Shown: positions 18,938 to 29,495 of the stretch, one piece after another
How the letters are laid out: every line of letters starts with the position of its first letter
Numbering within the stretch: position 1 is the stretch's first letter
Assembly (NCBI GenBank): GCA_963763215.1
Contig: CAVXNX010000005.1
Location: 186,001 to 250,000 of the forward strand
DNA: 64,000 nucleotides
Direction of reading: 5' to 3'
From: DASQZK01 sp963763215
Lineage (GTDB): Bacteria; Bacteroidota; Bacteroidia; Bacteroidales; GCA-2748055
Position numbers and translations under genes: made by a program
Notes under the pieces: model-generated
What the model saw: the letters and a program-made list of their open reading frames with translations, nothing else
Databases searched by the model: none
What the model was told of the DNA's origin: nothing

Positions 18938-21259
18938 TTATTTCCGGAGTCCGTTATCCGCCGGGTACTCATCGGATAAAGAGTATGGGAAATCCGATTT
19001 TTGGATCCCCCGTTCATGGTTCGCAACCGGGGTCATCGTATAGTTCACAACCCCGCCCTTCCTCAGCTGTGTGAGAGTGAAATAGTTTTTATCATAAGGT
19101 TTTCCATTGACGTCGATTTTGTTGATGAAGACATTTTCTCCTGAATTTCCCTCTGCCTTCAGTTGCAATGTTTTGCCATCGGGGAGGGTAATTTTCATGT
19201 TTCTGAATAGCGGCGAACCGATGGCATATTCCCCCATCACCGGGCACACCGGGTAAAAGCCGAGGGCGGAAAATACATACCACGCCGATGTCTGGCCGTT
19301 GTCCTCATCGCCGCAGTAACCGTCGGGCCGGGGACGGTAAAGCCTCTCCATGACCTGGCGCACGCGGTACTGGGCCTTCCAGGGCTCGCCGGCCCAGTCG
19401 TAGAGGTAGATCATATGCTGGATGGGCTGGTTGCCATGGGCATATTGCCCGAAGTCCTCGATCTGCATCTCGCGGATCTCATGGATTACTTTGCCGTAGT
19501 AGCTGTCGTCGAACACGGGGGGCATCGTAAAGACCGAGTCGAGCATCCGGACAAAGCTCTTCCGTCCGCCCATCAGCTTTTCGAGTCCCGCGGGGTCATG
19601 CATCACGCTCCAGGTGTAATGCCAGCTGTTCCCTTCGGTGAAATCGCCGCCCCAGGCAAACGGGTTAAAATCCGGACGGAAGTTCCCGGCGGAATCACGT
19701 CCGGCCATCAGCCTGTAAGCGGGATAGAACAGGTTCCGGTAGTTCATCGCCCTTTTCCGGAAGGTCTCCACGATGGCGCTGTCTTTATGCAGGCTCGTGG
19801 CGAGCCTGTAAATGCAGAAATCATCGTAGGCATATTCAAGGGTCCGGGCGGCGCTTTCATTGATGACGTCGAAGGGAACGTATCCCAGTTTTTCATATTC
19901 TGCTGCGCCCGCCCGGCCCACCGAGGTGATGGTGGGATTGGCGTGATAGGCGTTTTTGTAAACGGCATTCCAAAGAACATCGATATCCGCATCCTTCGCC
20001 CCGAGGAGGTATGCCGAAGCAACCACAGAAGCCGAGTTGGACCCGATCATGCAGTTGATATGCCCGGGAGAGGCCCATTCGGGAAGCCAGCCGCTTTCCT
20101 TGTACGTGTTGGCCAGTCCTTCCAGGATATGAGCGCTCAGTTCCGGAAAGAAAAGGTTGAAGAAGGGATGTTCGGCCCTGAAGGTATCCCAGAACCCATT
20201 GTCGGTGTACATCCTTCCCGGCAGGACTTTCCCGTTGAAGGGGCTGTAATGCATGATCTTTCCCGATGCATCATATTCGAAGAATTCCCGGGGATAAAGG
20301 AGCATCCGGTACAGGCAGGTGTAAAAAGTGCGGATATGGTCCAGGTCACCGGCATCGCTGTCTTCCACCATGAACTTCGACAGGTAATGGTTCCAGGCAT
20401 TTTTGCCCGCCTGGCGAACGTCGGCGAACGATTTTCCCGACAGCTCCCGGCTGAGGTTCAGTTCCGCCTGTCCGGCGCTGATGAACGACGAGGCGATCCG
20501 GGCCGTGATTTTTTCGTTGGCATGGGTGGAAAAACTCACCACCACGCCTGTCCGGTCACCTGTGACGGTCTGCTTCTGTCCGATGAAAGCTGAATCACGC
20601 CATGCCGAATACTCCCGGAAAGGTCTGTCGAAGACGATGACGAAATAATTTTTGAAATTCTCCGGCAGGTCGCTCTTTCCTCCGCTGTGATAGGTGGTGT
20701 ACCCGGTGATCTTGTTCTCTGACGGGTGGATCCGGACTTCCGACCCATTGTTGAAGGCGTCGATGACCACGTTTGCGCTGTCGGTTTCGGGGAAGGTGAA
20801 CTGCATGATGCATCCCCGTTCACTTGGCGCCAGTTCTGCCGTGACATTGTAGTCGGCCAGGTAAACCCGGTAATATTCGGGCCGGGCCTCTTCCGCTTTA
20901 TGGGAAAACCAGCTCTGGCGGTCCTTTTCGAGGAAGACTTTTTTACCTGTCGTCGGCATCAGGGAGAGAACGCCGTAATCTCCGATCCAGGGACTGGGCT
21001 GGTGGGTTTCTTTCAGCCCGGTGATATGAAAGGCATTGTACGAATACTGCCATCGCTCCCCGTTCATTGCTGTCACCGGTGTCCAGTGGTTCATGGCAAA
21101 CGGCAGGGCGATACAGGGGTAGGTGTTGCCGTTCGAAAGCTCGTAGTCGCTGAGTGAACCGGTGAGCGGGAGGACGTAAGGCGTCAGGTCCTGGGCTTGG
21201 ATGGCAGGGACGGCCTGGAACAAAAAGAGAGAGAGGAAGAATTTTTTCAGTATCTGCAT
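18938..21259 (-). CDS. GH92 family alpha-mannosidase-type enzyme
   Basis: An intact 773-residue exported protein with a signal peptide ending AIQAQ. The GH92 N-terminal beta domain contains NGNTYPCIALPFAMNHWTPV. The catalytic (alpha/alpha)6 domain contains DNGFWDTFRAEHPFFNL, QPIQHMIYLYDWAGEPWK and the calcium/catalytic loop GDEDNGQTSAWYVFSALGFY. GH92 enzymes are calcium-dependent exo-alpha-mannosidases; a few act on other sugars, so the activity is likely but not proven for this locus. It is read after the broken GH27 gene, with a 62-base gap. The second GH92 gene of the PUL (48835-51280) is only distantly similar. Confidence 0.9.
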   Translation of the reverse strand: MQILKKFFLSLFLFQAVPAIQAQDLTPYVLPLTGSLSDYELSNGNTYPCIALPFAMNHWTPVTAMNGERWQYSYNAFHITGLKETHQPSPWIGDYGVLSLMPTTGKKVFLEKDRQSWFSHKAEEARPEYYRVYLADYNVTAELAPSERGCIMQFTFPETDSANVVIDAFNNGSEVRIHPSENKITGYTTYHSGGKSDLPENFKNYFVIVFDRPFREYSAWRDSAFIGQKQTVTGDRTGVVVSFSTHANEKITARIASSFISAGQAELNLSRELSGKSFADVRQAGKNAWNHYLSKFMVEDSDAGDLDHIRTFYTCLYRMLLYPREFFEYDASGKIMHYSPFNGKVLPGRMYTDNGFWDTFRAEHPFFNLFFPELSAHILEGLANTYKESGWLPEWASPGHINCMIGSNSASVVASAYLLGAKDADIDVLWNAVYKNAYHANPTITSVGRAGAAEYEKLGYVPFDVINESAARTLEYAYDDFCIYRLATSLHKDSAIVETFRKRAMNYRNLFYPAYRLMAGRDSAGNFRPDFNPFAWGGDFTEGNSWHYTWSVMHDPAGLEKLMGGRKSFVRMLDSVFTMPPVFDDSYYGKVIHEIREMQIEDFGQYAHGNQPIQHMIYLYDWAGEPWKAQYRVRQVMERLYRPRPDGYCGDEDNGQTSAWYVFSALGFYPVCPVMGEYAIGSPLFRNMKITLPDGKTLQLKAEGNSGENVFINKIDVNGKPYDKNYFTLTQLRKGGVVNYTMTPVANHERGIQKSDFPYSLSDEYPADNGLRK

Positions 21260-21321
21260 GATTTTTCGTTTTTTAATGAGCAGCGGTTTTTATTTCATGG
21301 AATTCCTCTTTAAAATTAACG

Positions 21322-23377
21322 TTAATTTCCAGTTTTTTCTTCAGACCGCGACATCCGGAGCAGGATCACGCCATGAAACGGGATATCGGTGGTGAATGAT
21401 CCGGTGAATTCACCCAGATCTTTCTGCCGCCATGCATCCCGGAGCTTCCATCTTCCCTGCAGTCCTGCTGAGGCGAAGTCGAAAGTGTAGGAGTCTGACG
21501 GTCTCATCGCCCCACCGGAAATAACGACTGCGGCGTAGATCCGTACCCGCCGGTATTGAACAGTCCGGCTGCATAGGTGCCGTCGGCCATGGGTTTGACC
21601 CATACCTGGACGCCGTCCTTGTCGGTTTTCAGCCTGGCCGGTTGTCCGAGGGGATCCTGGTCGATCACCAGCACTTCATCGTTGGTGAGCAGTCCGAGGG
21701 TGAATGCATCGAGTTGTTCCAGGGGACAGCCCAGGATCAGCGGCGCCGAAAGGAGGCAATAGATGCTGACATGGCTGTACTGCTCATCAGGGGTGAGGCG
21801 GGTGGGGTGGAGTTCCATCCCGTTGAGACTTTCCCGAGCACCAGCATATCCGGATCGTTCCAGTGTCCCGGTCCGGCGAAGGGCGCCCATTTGTCGATGG
21901 AAAAGGCTGATGTATAGAGGCTCAGCCAGGTATCCCGGATATCGCCGCCGGTTCGCCAGAGGTTGGCAATCTCTGCCCAGTTGGCGGCCTGGTCGAAGGG
22001 CGCCGAATTGGAAAGGCTGTAACACGATGTCTCTCCCCGAATGCCTCAGCGCCTGTTCCATCCGTGCGGCAGGCGGAACGGTCATATGCCAGTCGTATTT
22101 CAGGTAATCGAATACCCCACTCAGCCATCTGCCGGGCATCCTCAGCCTCGAAGGTGTATTTGCCCACGTAACGGTACGCCCTTTTGTTTTCACGGATGGA
22201 ATCCGGGAAATATCCGTTTTCGAACGGCGATGAACAACCGGTGTAACCGGCATATGTGGCAATCCACGGCGTGGAGTACAAGCCGGCCTTCAGGCCCAGT
22301 GAATGGATATAACCGACCATCTGACCAAAGCCCGGGAATTTTTCATTGGGCTGGATGCCGTTGATACCTTCCGCCTCGCTGGCCCTCCCAGGTATCGTCG
22401 ATATTGATATAGGTCCAGCCATGATCGATCAGTCCCGATTTTACCATGGCATTGGCCGATGAGATGACTTTCTCCCGGTCGATGTCACGGGCCCATGAAT
22501 TCCAGCCGTTCCATCCCATGGGCGGGGTGAGCGCGATGGTGTCGCCGATCTTGGATGGTCATCCGGATACGGTCCTTTCCGGATGCATTTTCGGCCGTGA
22601 GCCGGACCGGGTACGTTCCCCGCTTTTTCACTCTTCCGGTGATGATCCCCGTCTTTTCATCGAGCGATAAGCCGGCGGGGAGAGAATCGGCGCTGAAGGT
22701 CATGGGCCGGCTCCCGGTGGCGGCAATCGTGTACAGGAAGGGATTTCCCGGGGTGGCCCCAAAGATCCGTGCCGAGTGGATCCGGGGTTCCCGAGGCGGT
22801 GGCGGTGTCAGGATGTACGTTTTGCTGCTCCCGGTCACGGGACGAAGGCTGGCATCGCCTTCCATGACGAATTTGGCATCGGCCCAGTAAGCAATGCGCC
22901 CTCTGTCCCGCCTTGCCGCTTTTCACCACGAGAAGGCCGACACGGCGGATCCCCTGCAGATCGACATCGATCAACCGGGGAGGATCGCCACTCCGGAGAG
23001 TTTTACTTTCGAACAGGATTTTCCGGTCACCGATGACATAAAATTCCACCGGTGCTGCATCCGGCATCTTCTTGGACGGAACGGCGATAGCTGAGAATTT
23101 CCTGGCTTTCCCGCCTGTTTCGAAGCTCATGACGCTGGTGTACCTGACGCCGATCCCCCGGCTGAATCCTCCCGGTATCATATCGTTGTCGCCGGGTTTG
23201 AAAACGAGCGGTGAGCTGATGTCTTCCGCGTAGTTCTTTATCGCCAGGTCGTCGAGCCATACATCGTGTGAATTCCCGCAACCGGCAGTAACGGTCATGA
23301 CGGCAACAATGAGCCAGAATGGTCCGGACCCGGACTGATCTCCGCATAACCGTGTTTATAAACCGGACCTTCATCAT
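21322..23377 (-). pseudogene. NPCBM plus GH27-like alpha-galactosidase, about eight frameshifts
   Basis: Collinear over its whole length with the intact gene at 31076-33142. It has a lipoprotein signal (VAVMTVTAGCGN), an NPCBM domain (HDVWLDDLAIKNYAEDISS and VIGDRKILFESKTLRSGD), a putative Ig module (HSARIFGATPGNPFLYTIAA), then the GH27 barrel with ALTPPMGWNGWNSW, the nucleophile block DYLKYDWHM, GGDIRDTW (acid/base region) and GPGHWNDPDM. These blocks fall in different frames: breaks are needed near 23335, 22905, 22545, 22375, 22120, 22030, 21820 and 21510. I saw no extra nonsense codons, and all catalytic blocks survive. So the damage is recent, or comes from poor assembly of a duplicated gene. 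The ATG overlaps the upstream gene stop at 23374-23377. Confidence 0.82.
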
Positions 23378-25566
23378 TCCTCCCTGAGTAGTTTAATAGA
23401 ATGATTCTTATCGGCAATGACCGCCTTCCATTCCCCCTTTCCGGCCGTTATGAACACATCGGCCGGCGAGGGGGAGGTGTGGCAGATTTCGCGGCCGTCC
23501 CTGTCGAGTGATCCAAAGGCCGTGGCGGCAAGCTTCACCAGGTTACCCTGTTCATCGACCCGGACGACAGCCAGCCCCTTGTATATGCCGCGGAAGGTAT
23601 GGCCGCCCGAGGCAAAGCTGAAGGTGGCCGGTTTATCCGTCTCCAGCGATTCGATGCTGGTAAAGGTGAACGTCCCATTCCCGTTGGCCACACCGTCGGT
23701 GAGGGTGTTTGGTTGGATCCCGAGTTTCCTCACGTTTTCAGGGGTAAAGGAGGTTGCCGTCAGCCGGGCCGACAGTTCATCCCACAGCGGCGTGATGTCA
23801 TTGCCCTCAAAATCACGCGTCGCCCTTCCTTCGACGAGCAGCTTGCCGTCCCGGGCGGCATAATCCTGGAGAAAAAGGAAGGTTTTTTTCTTTGCGTACA
23901 TGGGATTGAGGAAGATGACCGCATCGAAGACATGCCCCTTCAGGCTGGGCTTGCCGTCGGCATTGAGGGTGAGCCTGCCGTCTTCGATAACATCGGAAGG
24001 TACGCCTACATTCAGATAACCGTGGTTCCAGAGTTCCATCGATTTTTCCGCCATCGCAAGCTTGTCGTTGGTATCGTAAAGACCTCTCTGGCTTTCATCC
24101 GGGTACCAGTCGAAGATGGCTTCCATGCCATAAACCACGAGCAGCCTGATATCGGGAAAAGGAGGGTTAAAGCGGTTCATCAGCCTGGCGCAGTTCTCAA
24201 CCCTGTTGATCCGGGCCAGGGCCTCAGGAGAGTCGATGGAGACGCCCCATCCCTGGACGTCATTGGCGGCGTGGTAATGGGTACGGACACCGTACCTCAG
24301 GTCGTACAGCGCTTTGGTCCAGATCCGCTCCAGGCTGGGGCTGTAGTACATGTTGTACATGGCGTTTTCACTGTTGCACATGCCAATGCCGAGCTGGATC
24401 GGAATGGGCGTTTCTTCATCGGTTTGGCCGTAATCCCGCCTGATGTTCCACCAGCTGACCCCGGTTTGCCAGACCTCGTCTTCGTTGAGGTTATTGTGGA
24501 AGGTATTATGAAGACCGATGAAGGTTTCCGGTCCATACGCCTTTTTGCCGGTTTCAAACATGGCCTTTTCCACATCCAGGGTGGCTGTCCGGAGCAGGTC
24601 CATGTAGGTGTTGATGGCACGGATGCGGGGGACGGGGTTTCCCTTTGGGGCATAACGCATGTCGAAAAGCACGCGGCCGAGGTCATCTCCCGTTGTTTTT
24701 TTCATCCTGGCGGCCATAGCCGTCGAGTACAGCCTCTCCCGGAAAACATTGTGCGCCAGTTTCAACGTGGTGGCCCTTGGGATCGTCAGATTTTTGTATT
24801 CGTCCAGACCGATGGCATCGAACGGAATATCGGAATACGCTTTGAAGATGCCCGTGATCTTATCGACGGCCTGGGTGGTGTAATTGCTGCAGGAACGGTA
24901 ATAATGCCGGGTGAGAATGTAAGCGGTGTACCCGCTGAATGACGGGCCGGCGTCCAGGCTGATTTCAATCTGTGCCGGTCCTGAGCCTGACTGGGAATGA
25001 CTGGTGATTTCTTTCACCGTACCGGGCTCGTAAAATCCGTCGCCGGCCTTTTTGAAGGCGTAAACCCTGAAGAGTTCGCTTTTCAGGAGATTTTTCATGT
25101 TGCGGGCGTTCTTCGCCACGACCACCTCATGGCCCTTCCCGTTTCCGTCGAGGGTCACCTCGTTTTCCTGCATGAGACAATCACAGTTTTCAAGAGGGAC
25201 ATCCTCATCATTCTTCCAGATCTGAAGTCCGATCTGCAGCCCTTTCCCATGCGCATATTTCACCAGTTTTTCGAACACCGGGTGCATGGTGGCGACATCG
25301 TAAAAATCGCTTCCCTGCCTGGCGGTGAGGTAGATGAGCGTGTACTTGCTGTTCGCCGCAAAGTTGTCGATCCTGGATTTGAAGGTATCTTCCGCCATCA
25401 TGCCGGAGGTGAAGAACCAGTAGGCCACCTCGGGATGATTCGTATTTTCAAAATAATCGACGTAATCTACCTGAACCTGTCCGGTCCGCTGAGCCATGGT
25501 GAAGATCAGCAGGCCCAGGATACCGGCCAGGTAAAATGCTTTTCTCAATCCTGATATTAGTTTCAT
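23374..25566 (-). CDS. Unrecognised exported protein, candidate TIM-barrel glycosidase (copy A)
   Basis: An intact protein of about 730 residues, not assigned to a family I recognise. It begins with a signal/membrane segment (FYLAGILGLLIFTMAQ). Strand-helix patterns typical of a TIM barrel follow: NHPEVAYWFFTSG, YTLIYLTARQGSDFYDV, HGKGLQIGLQIWKNDEDVP, then IPFDAIGLDEYKNL, whose Asp-Glu pair is conserved in the paralog at 33139-35307. Near the end is a module resembling a glutamine-amidotransferase or beta-galactosidase trimerisation fold (HVFDAVIFLNPMYAKKKTFL, GKLLVEGRA). Both copies are directly followed by, and overlap, an NPCBM-GH27 gene, so the two proteins probably act on the same glycan. 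The start at 25566 is chosen over 25587 for a shorter n-region. Confidence 0.6.
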   Translation of the reverse strand: MKLISGLRKAFYLAGILGLLIFTMAQRTGQVQVDYVDYFENTNHPEVAYWFFTSGMMAEDTFKSRIDNFAANSKYTLIYLTARQGSDFYDVATMHPVFEKLVKYAHGKGLQIGLQIWKNDEDVPLENCDCLMQENEVTLDGNGKGHEVVVAKNARNMKNLLKSELFRVYAFKKAGDGFYEPGTVKEITSHSQSGSGPAQIEISLDAGPSFSGYTAYILTRHYYRSCSNYTTQAVDKITGIFKAYSDIPFDAIGLDEYKNLTIPRATTLKLAHNVFRERLYSTAMAARMKKTTGDDLGRVLFDMRYAPKGNPVPRIRAINTYMDLLRTATLDVEKAMFETGKKAYGPETFIGLHNTFHNNLNEDEVWQTGVSWWNIRRDYGQTDEETPIPIQLGIGMCNSENAMYNMYYSPSLERIWTKALYDLRYGVRTHYHAANDVQGWGVSIDSPEALARINRVENCARLMNRFNPPFPDIRLLVVYGMEAIFDWYPDESQRGLYDTNDKLAMAEKSMELWNHGYLNVGVPSDVIEDGRLTLNADGKPSLKGHVFDAVIFLNPMYAKKKTFLFLQDYAARDGKLLVEGRATRDFEGNDITPLWDELSARLTATSFTPENVRKLGIQPNTLTDGVANGNGTFTFTSIESLETDKPATFSFASGGHTFRGIYKGLAVVRVDEQGNLVKLAATAFGSLDRDGREICHTSPSPADVFITAGKGEWKAVIADKNHSIKLLREE

Positions 25567-25595
25567 GCGGGCCATCTCTTTTGTCATCTTTAGAA

Positions 25596-27881
25596 TTATT
25601 CAGCTACCCTGAAGGTATGGCTCCCGGAACCAACATTATGAACGACAGCATATTCCCCCTCTCTTGCCACGGAAACCGGTTTACCGTCCGAGGTTATTTT
25701 TTGTGATCCGGACGGGTAGGGAAGGTAAATCTCCGCTATCGTGTTGGCAGGAGTTGTGACGTCAAGTGTGAACCCTTCTCCGGCTTTATTCACGAAGGAA
25801 ACGGTTACTTCTCCCCGGATCGTTGGAACTTTTATCTTCGCATGTTCGAGGTCACCCGGCTGGGGTTTTATCCGGATCTTGCGGAAGCCCGGTTCCAGGG
25901 GTTCGATACCCATCAGTTTTCGCGGGATAATATTTGCCGGTGCCGCACCCCAGGCATGGTTCCAATCCTGGTTCGGCTTGTATTTATTATCCCATGCCTC
26001 CATCGTTATGGTCGAGCCGGCCCTGATCATGTTGTACCAGCTCCTGGGGGATGTCGAAGTTAAAAGATCAAGGGCATAGTCCGCATCGTTCTGATCGTAG
26101 AGGGCATCCAAAAGGAACTGGGCGCCATAGACGCTGCAGGCCATGCCTCTCGACCGGATGAATCTGAGGATATCGCTGTCGTATTTTTCCGGCACCAGTC
26201 CGAATTCCAGGGGGAACATATTGGCATGGAGCGAGGCATGGCGGGTCCCGATGCCATCCCGGTAAACCTTTCCCAGTTTGTTAAACAGGAAGACATGGAA
26301 TGATTTTTTCAGCCTGGCCGCGTGATGGGCAAACATTGTACTGTCCTCCTTCCGATCTGTGATCCCGGCAACCCGGGCCATTATTTCCAGCGCCCTGTAA
26401 TAGTAGGCATTCACCACCGTATTCACATCCTCGAAGACGAAGCCGTCGGTTTCTCCGGGTTCTTTTTTACTGAGTCCCAGTCCTCCCGAATGCGGCCAGT
26501 CCACATTGTCACGAAGCTGGTCATCGAGATGGATGGAATCAAGCAGTCCGGGTGTTACCTTTCCTGTCCGGCTGCTGATAAATCCGAATTTATCCTCAAG
26601 CGGCATCATCGTTTTGGCCTTCAACTCATCGTAATACTTCTCAAAAAGGGAGGTATTCCCGGTGTACATGTAATCGTGCCAGGCCATAAGTTCCGTTTGC
26701 AGTATCCATTCGGTAGGCCATGTGGCATGAAAAATAAGATATTCCAGGCTATGGCGTGCCATGCTGTATTCGCGCGTCACGCCGTATTGCCCGAGCTGAT
26801 TAATCAGCGCATCTGCCTCGTAGGGCTTTCTTTCCCGGTCGCCGTCTACATAGGTTCCGGTAAAAGATGTGGCTTTTATTGAATATTTGCAGAGATCCCA
26901 TACGGCGTTCAGGATCGAATCGGAGCTCGTGAAATAGGAATCCGTTTCATCGAAAGGGTAGAAGGTCGTCTCACGGATCACCTGTTTTTCTGAGATGTCC
27001 GAAGGATATCCCTCGATCTCACAATAGCGGAACGGTGTCACCTCGCCGGTATACGCCGGCATCCGGATGGCACCCGGACGGGTGTTCCTCTTATCGGGCC
27101 GGATAGCGATGATGTAAGTGTTCCAGCCGTCCCTCAGCCCCAGTTTATAGACGGAATAACGTATTGTCCCGCCGGGTTCCCGGTCAACCCTCCCGTTTTT
27201 TTCAGCCTCTCCCAAACGGATGGTGATGCTATCCATTCCGGGTCGGCCTTCAAGGCTTATTCTCAGGCGGCCAAAGGCATCCTTCCCGAAATCGATGAAA
27301 GCCAGGCTGTCTGAAACGGGTTTAATGCTCAATGGATATTCGTCTTGTTTCTGGAGAGGATAGCGCGCGGTGGCGTAATCTGTCATTTCAACGGCTGTCC
27401 GGAATCCGGAAACTGCGGAATAACCGGATTCGACGCCATGGTTATCCCAGGTCTTCACTTTCCAGTAGTAGACATTTCCCGGTTCAAGGGGCTTGCCCTT
27501 ATACCGTACGTTTATCGATTCATCATTTTCCACCTTCCCCGAATCCCAGATGTCGCCGGTATCATTCCGGATCTTTTCCATCGAGGAAGATACCAGGATC
27601 CGGTAACCTGTCTGTAACGTGCTGTCACCGGCCGATGGAACGACCCACCCAAAGAAGGGTTGTTGCTGTGCAATTTCAGCGTATTCGTAATTCTCAGTTC
27701 CTGATGCGGCGCCGGCAACCGGAGTGTTCACAGGGTAACCATCAAGGAAGACCTGCCCGGCGTGGGTGAGAAAATTTATGCTGAGCCGGGTGGGGACATT
27801 TACAGCATCCAGGCCACAGACCGGAAAGATCAGGCCGGGTATGAGCAGAAGAGATATTTTTAAAAGCTGTAACCTGTTCAT
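25596..27881 (-). CDS. GH78 family alpha-L-rhamnosidase
   Basis: An intact 761-residue exported protein. After the signal peptide comes an N-terminal fibronectin-type domain (YYWKVKTWDNHG), a beta-sandwich module, and the (alpha/alpha)6 domain with the family signature TGTYVDGDRERKPYEADALI, followed by ATWPTEWILQTELMAWHDYM and AGSTITMEAWDNKYKPNQDW. The C-terminal beta domain has LMGIEPLEPGFRKIRIKPQP. It is shorter than the GH78 at the left edge because it lacks one N-terminal sugar-binding module. Likely role: hydrolysis of alpha-L-rhamnosyl residues. It lies eight bases after the PhoD-like gene in transcription order and just before copy A of the unknown protein. Confidence 0.88.
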   Translation of the reverse strand: MNRLQLLKISLLLIPGLIFPVCGLDAVNVPTRLSINFLTHAGQVFLDGYPVNTPVAGAASGTENYEYAEIAQQQPFFGWVVPSAGDSTLQTGYRILVSSSMEKIRNDTGDIWDSGKVENDESINVRYKGKPLEPGNVYYWKVKTWDNHGVESGYSAVSGFRTAVEMTDYATARYPLQKQDEYPLSIKPVSDSLAFIDFGKDAFGRLRISLEGRPGMDSITIRLGEAEKNGRVDREPGGTIRYSVYKLGLRDGWNTYIIAIRPDKRNTRPGAIRMPAYTGEVTPFRYCEIEGYPSDISEKQVIRETTFYPFDETDSYFTSSDSILNAVWDLCKYSIKATSFTGTYVDGDRERKPYEADALINQLGQYGVTREYSMARHSLEYLIFHATWPTEWILQTELMAWHDYMYTGNTSLFEKYYDELKAKTMMPLEDKFGFISSRTGKVTPGLLDSIHLDDQLRDNVDWPHSGGLGLSKKEPGETDGFVFEDVNTVVNAYYYRALEIMARVAGITDRKEDSTMFAHHAARLKKSFHVFLFNKLGKVYRDGIGTRHASLHANMFPLEFGLVPEKYDSDILRFIRSRGMACSVYGAQFLLDALYDQNDADYALDLLTSTSPRSWYNMIRAGSTITMEAWDNKYKPNQDWNHAWGAAPANIIPRKLMGIEPLEPGFRKIRIKPQPGDLEHAKIKVPTIRGEVTVSFVNKAGEGFTLDVTTPANTIAEIYLPYPSGSQKITSDGKPVSVAREGEYAVVHNVGSGSHTFRVAE

Positions 27882-27889
27882 TTGTTTAG

Positions 27890-29359
27890 TTATTGATTCA
27901 ATTCAAACAACACTTTCCCGTTCACATCGTGGTGCCGGAAAATGATCCCCGGTTTATTGTTCTTATGAACAACCGAAACTTCGAGGTATCCTCCTACCAC
28001 GTTGAGATAGAGGTGCTCCGGCCGTTTATCGCCCTGTTTCCATCCCCCGGCATGCTGGTCGCTTTCGGGGCCGGTGCTGAATTCGAGGATGCCGGTTTCC
28101 GCGTCCTTTGACACATATTGCCAGTGGCGGTCACCGGTCACGACATACATCCGGGGTTGTGAGGCGATGAAATCCCTGATTTTCTGACCTTCGTAATGAA
28201 AGCCGCTGTTGGCATAGTTATCGTCTTTCTGCGGCCGGTCGGGTCCGACGATCGGTGTCGGGGTCACCAGGATCTTGAAGGTGGCATCCGATTCCCCGAC
28301 GGTCTTTTTAAACCATTCGAGTTGTTCTTCGCCCCAGATCGTCTTCCCGGGTCCGTCGGGCATATCGTTGGAGACCCTGAAGTCACGTCCTTCCACAAGC
28401 CATATCTGAAGATCCTTTCCCCAGCGGTACGTCCGGTATGTTCTCGTTCCCATCGGCACTTCATCCAAAAAGACCTGCTGACCTTCCTTAAAGGTAAAAT
28501 CGCCCATGAAGCGGGTTTCCATCGTTGGCCAGCAGTCGTTCATCCAGGTATCGTGGTCATCTTTTTCAAAATAGGAAGGGACCTGCCGGTGAAATTCCAC
28601 CAGGTCGGGGAAACTGTACATGCGCTGCCAGTGCCAGCGTGCCAGCGCCAGGTTCTTGGCATACTGGTCATAATAGACGATATCGCCCGTATGGACGAAA
28701 AAGTCCGGTTTCTGGGCCAGCATGGCTTTATAGATTTTGAAACCGTTGCTGCCGTCATCCCTGTCGGGGTAAGCCTGGCCGGTGACCGCCATGAACCTCA
28801 CATCGGCAGGAGTGTCGGGAGAAGGGGCGGTCATGAAGCTGCCGGTGATGGTGCTGACGGCTGATGTGCCGCCCATAGGTCTGGCTTCGGCTTTCAGCTC
28901 GTATTTTGTCCCGGGGGAAAGTTCTTCCAGCGTATACTGCGTGGTGAAATCGTGCTGGGTGTCGACCGTTTGCCAGGGGGATTTTTTCCACCCGCCCCCG
29001 TCCGGTTTCCATAAAAAGCGAACTTCCCCATTGCTCCCCGGGACGGCACCGGCGATGGTATTGATATCCACGCCCGTGGGGTATTCCACCCTCGGCTCCC
29101 GGTCGGGGCGTGAGTTTTCGTTTCCCTTGGGATCGAACTGCCCGGTCACGGGATCCCGGTAGAGGATGATGGGTATCGGGGCCGAATCGGGCACCCGTTT
29201 TGCATTCTTCGTCAGTCTCGCCCATACAATGGCCCGGTTGCCGGTCACCTCGCCGATCTTTATGCCTGTGGCAAAAAAAGGCCCTGAGGGCGGGTTGTGC
29301 GCGCTGCAGCCCCAGATGAGCATGGCTGAAATGAACAGGGAAAACTTTAGGGCTTTCAT
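27890..29359 (-). CDS. phoD: PhoD-like metallophosphatase, lipoprotein
   Basis: An intact 489-residue protein starting with a lipoprotein signal (SAMLIWGCSAHN). An N-terminal fibronectin-like PhoD domain (TGNRAIVWARLTKNAKR) precedes the metallophosphatase domain with DFFVHTGDIVYYDQYAKNLA, the metal-binding block PSYFEKDDHDTWMNDCWPT, and a C-terminal VVTGDRHWQYVS. PhoD enzymes are calcium/iron-dependent phosphodiesterase/phosphomonoesterases. In a PUL the protein might remove phosphate from a decorated glycan or supply phosphate, neither of which can be told from sequence. It sits between GH28 and GH78 in the same direction and is probably co-transcribed. The symbol marks the family only. Confidence 0.85.
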   Translation of the reverse strand: MKALKFSLFISAMLIWGCSAHNPPSGPFFATGIKIGEVTGNRAIVWARLTKNAKRVPDSAPIPIILYRDPVTGQFDPKGNENSRPDREPRVEYPTGVDINTIAGAVPGSNGEVRFLWKPDGGGWKKSPWQTVDTQHDFTTQYTLEELSPGTKYELKAEARPMGGTSAVSTITGSFMTAPSPDTPADVRFMAVTGQAYPDRDDGSNGFKIYKAMLAQKPDFFVHTGDIVYYDQYAKNLALARWHWQRMYSFPDLVEFHRQVPSYFEKDDHDTWMNDCWPTMETRFMGDFTFKEGQQVFLDEVPMGTRTYRTYRWGKDLQIWLVEGRDFRVSNDMPDGPGKTIWGEEQLEWFKKTVGESDATFKILVTPTPIVGPDRPQKDDNYANSGFHYEGQKIRDFIASQPRMYVVTGDRHWQYVSKDAETGILEFSTGPESDQHAGGWKQGDKRPEHLYLNVVGGYLEVSVVHKNNKPGIIFRHHDVNGKVLFELNQ

Positions 29360-29495
29360 ATTTTGTGTTTTTTATGCTGATGCGATGACGCCGGTTGCCC
29401 GGACCTTTTTTCAATGATCGCTGTTCCGTCTGCCGGACCTCCCGTCAGGCTGTCTTTACAGCCTCCTTCCGGTGATTCTCTCTCACGGGCCCGGG

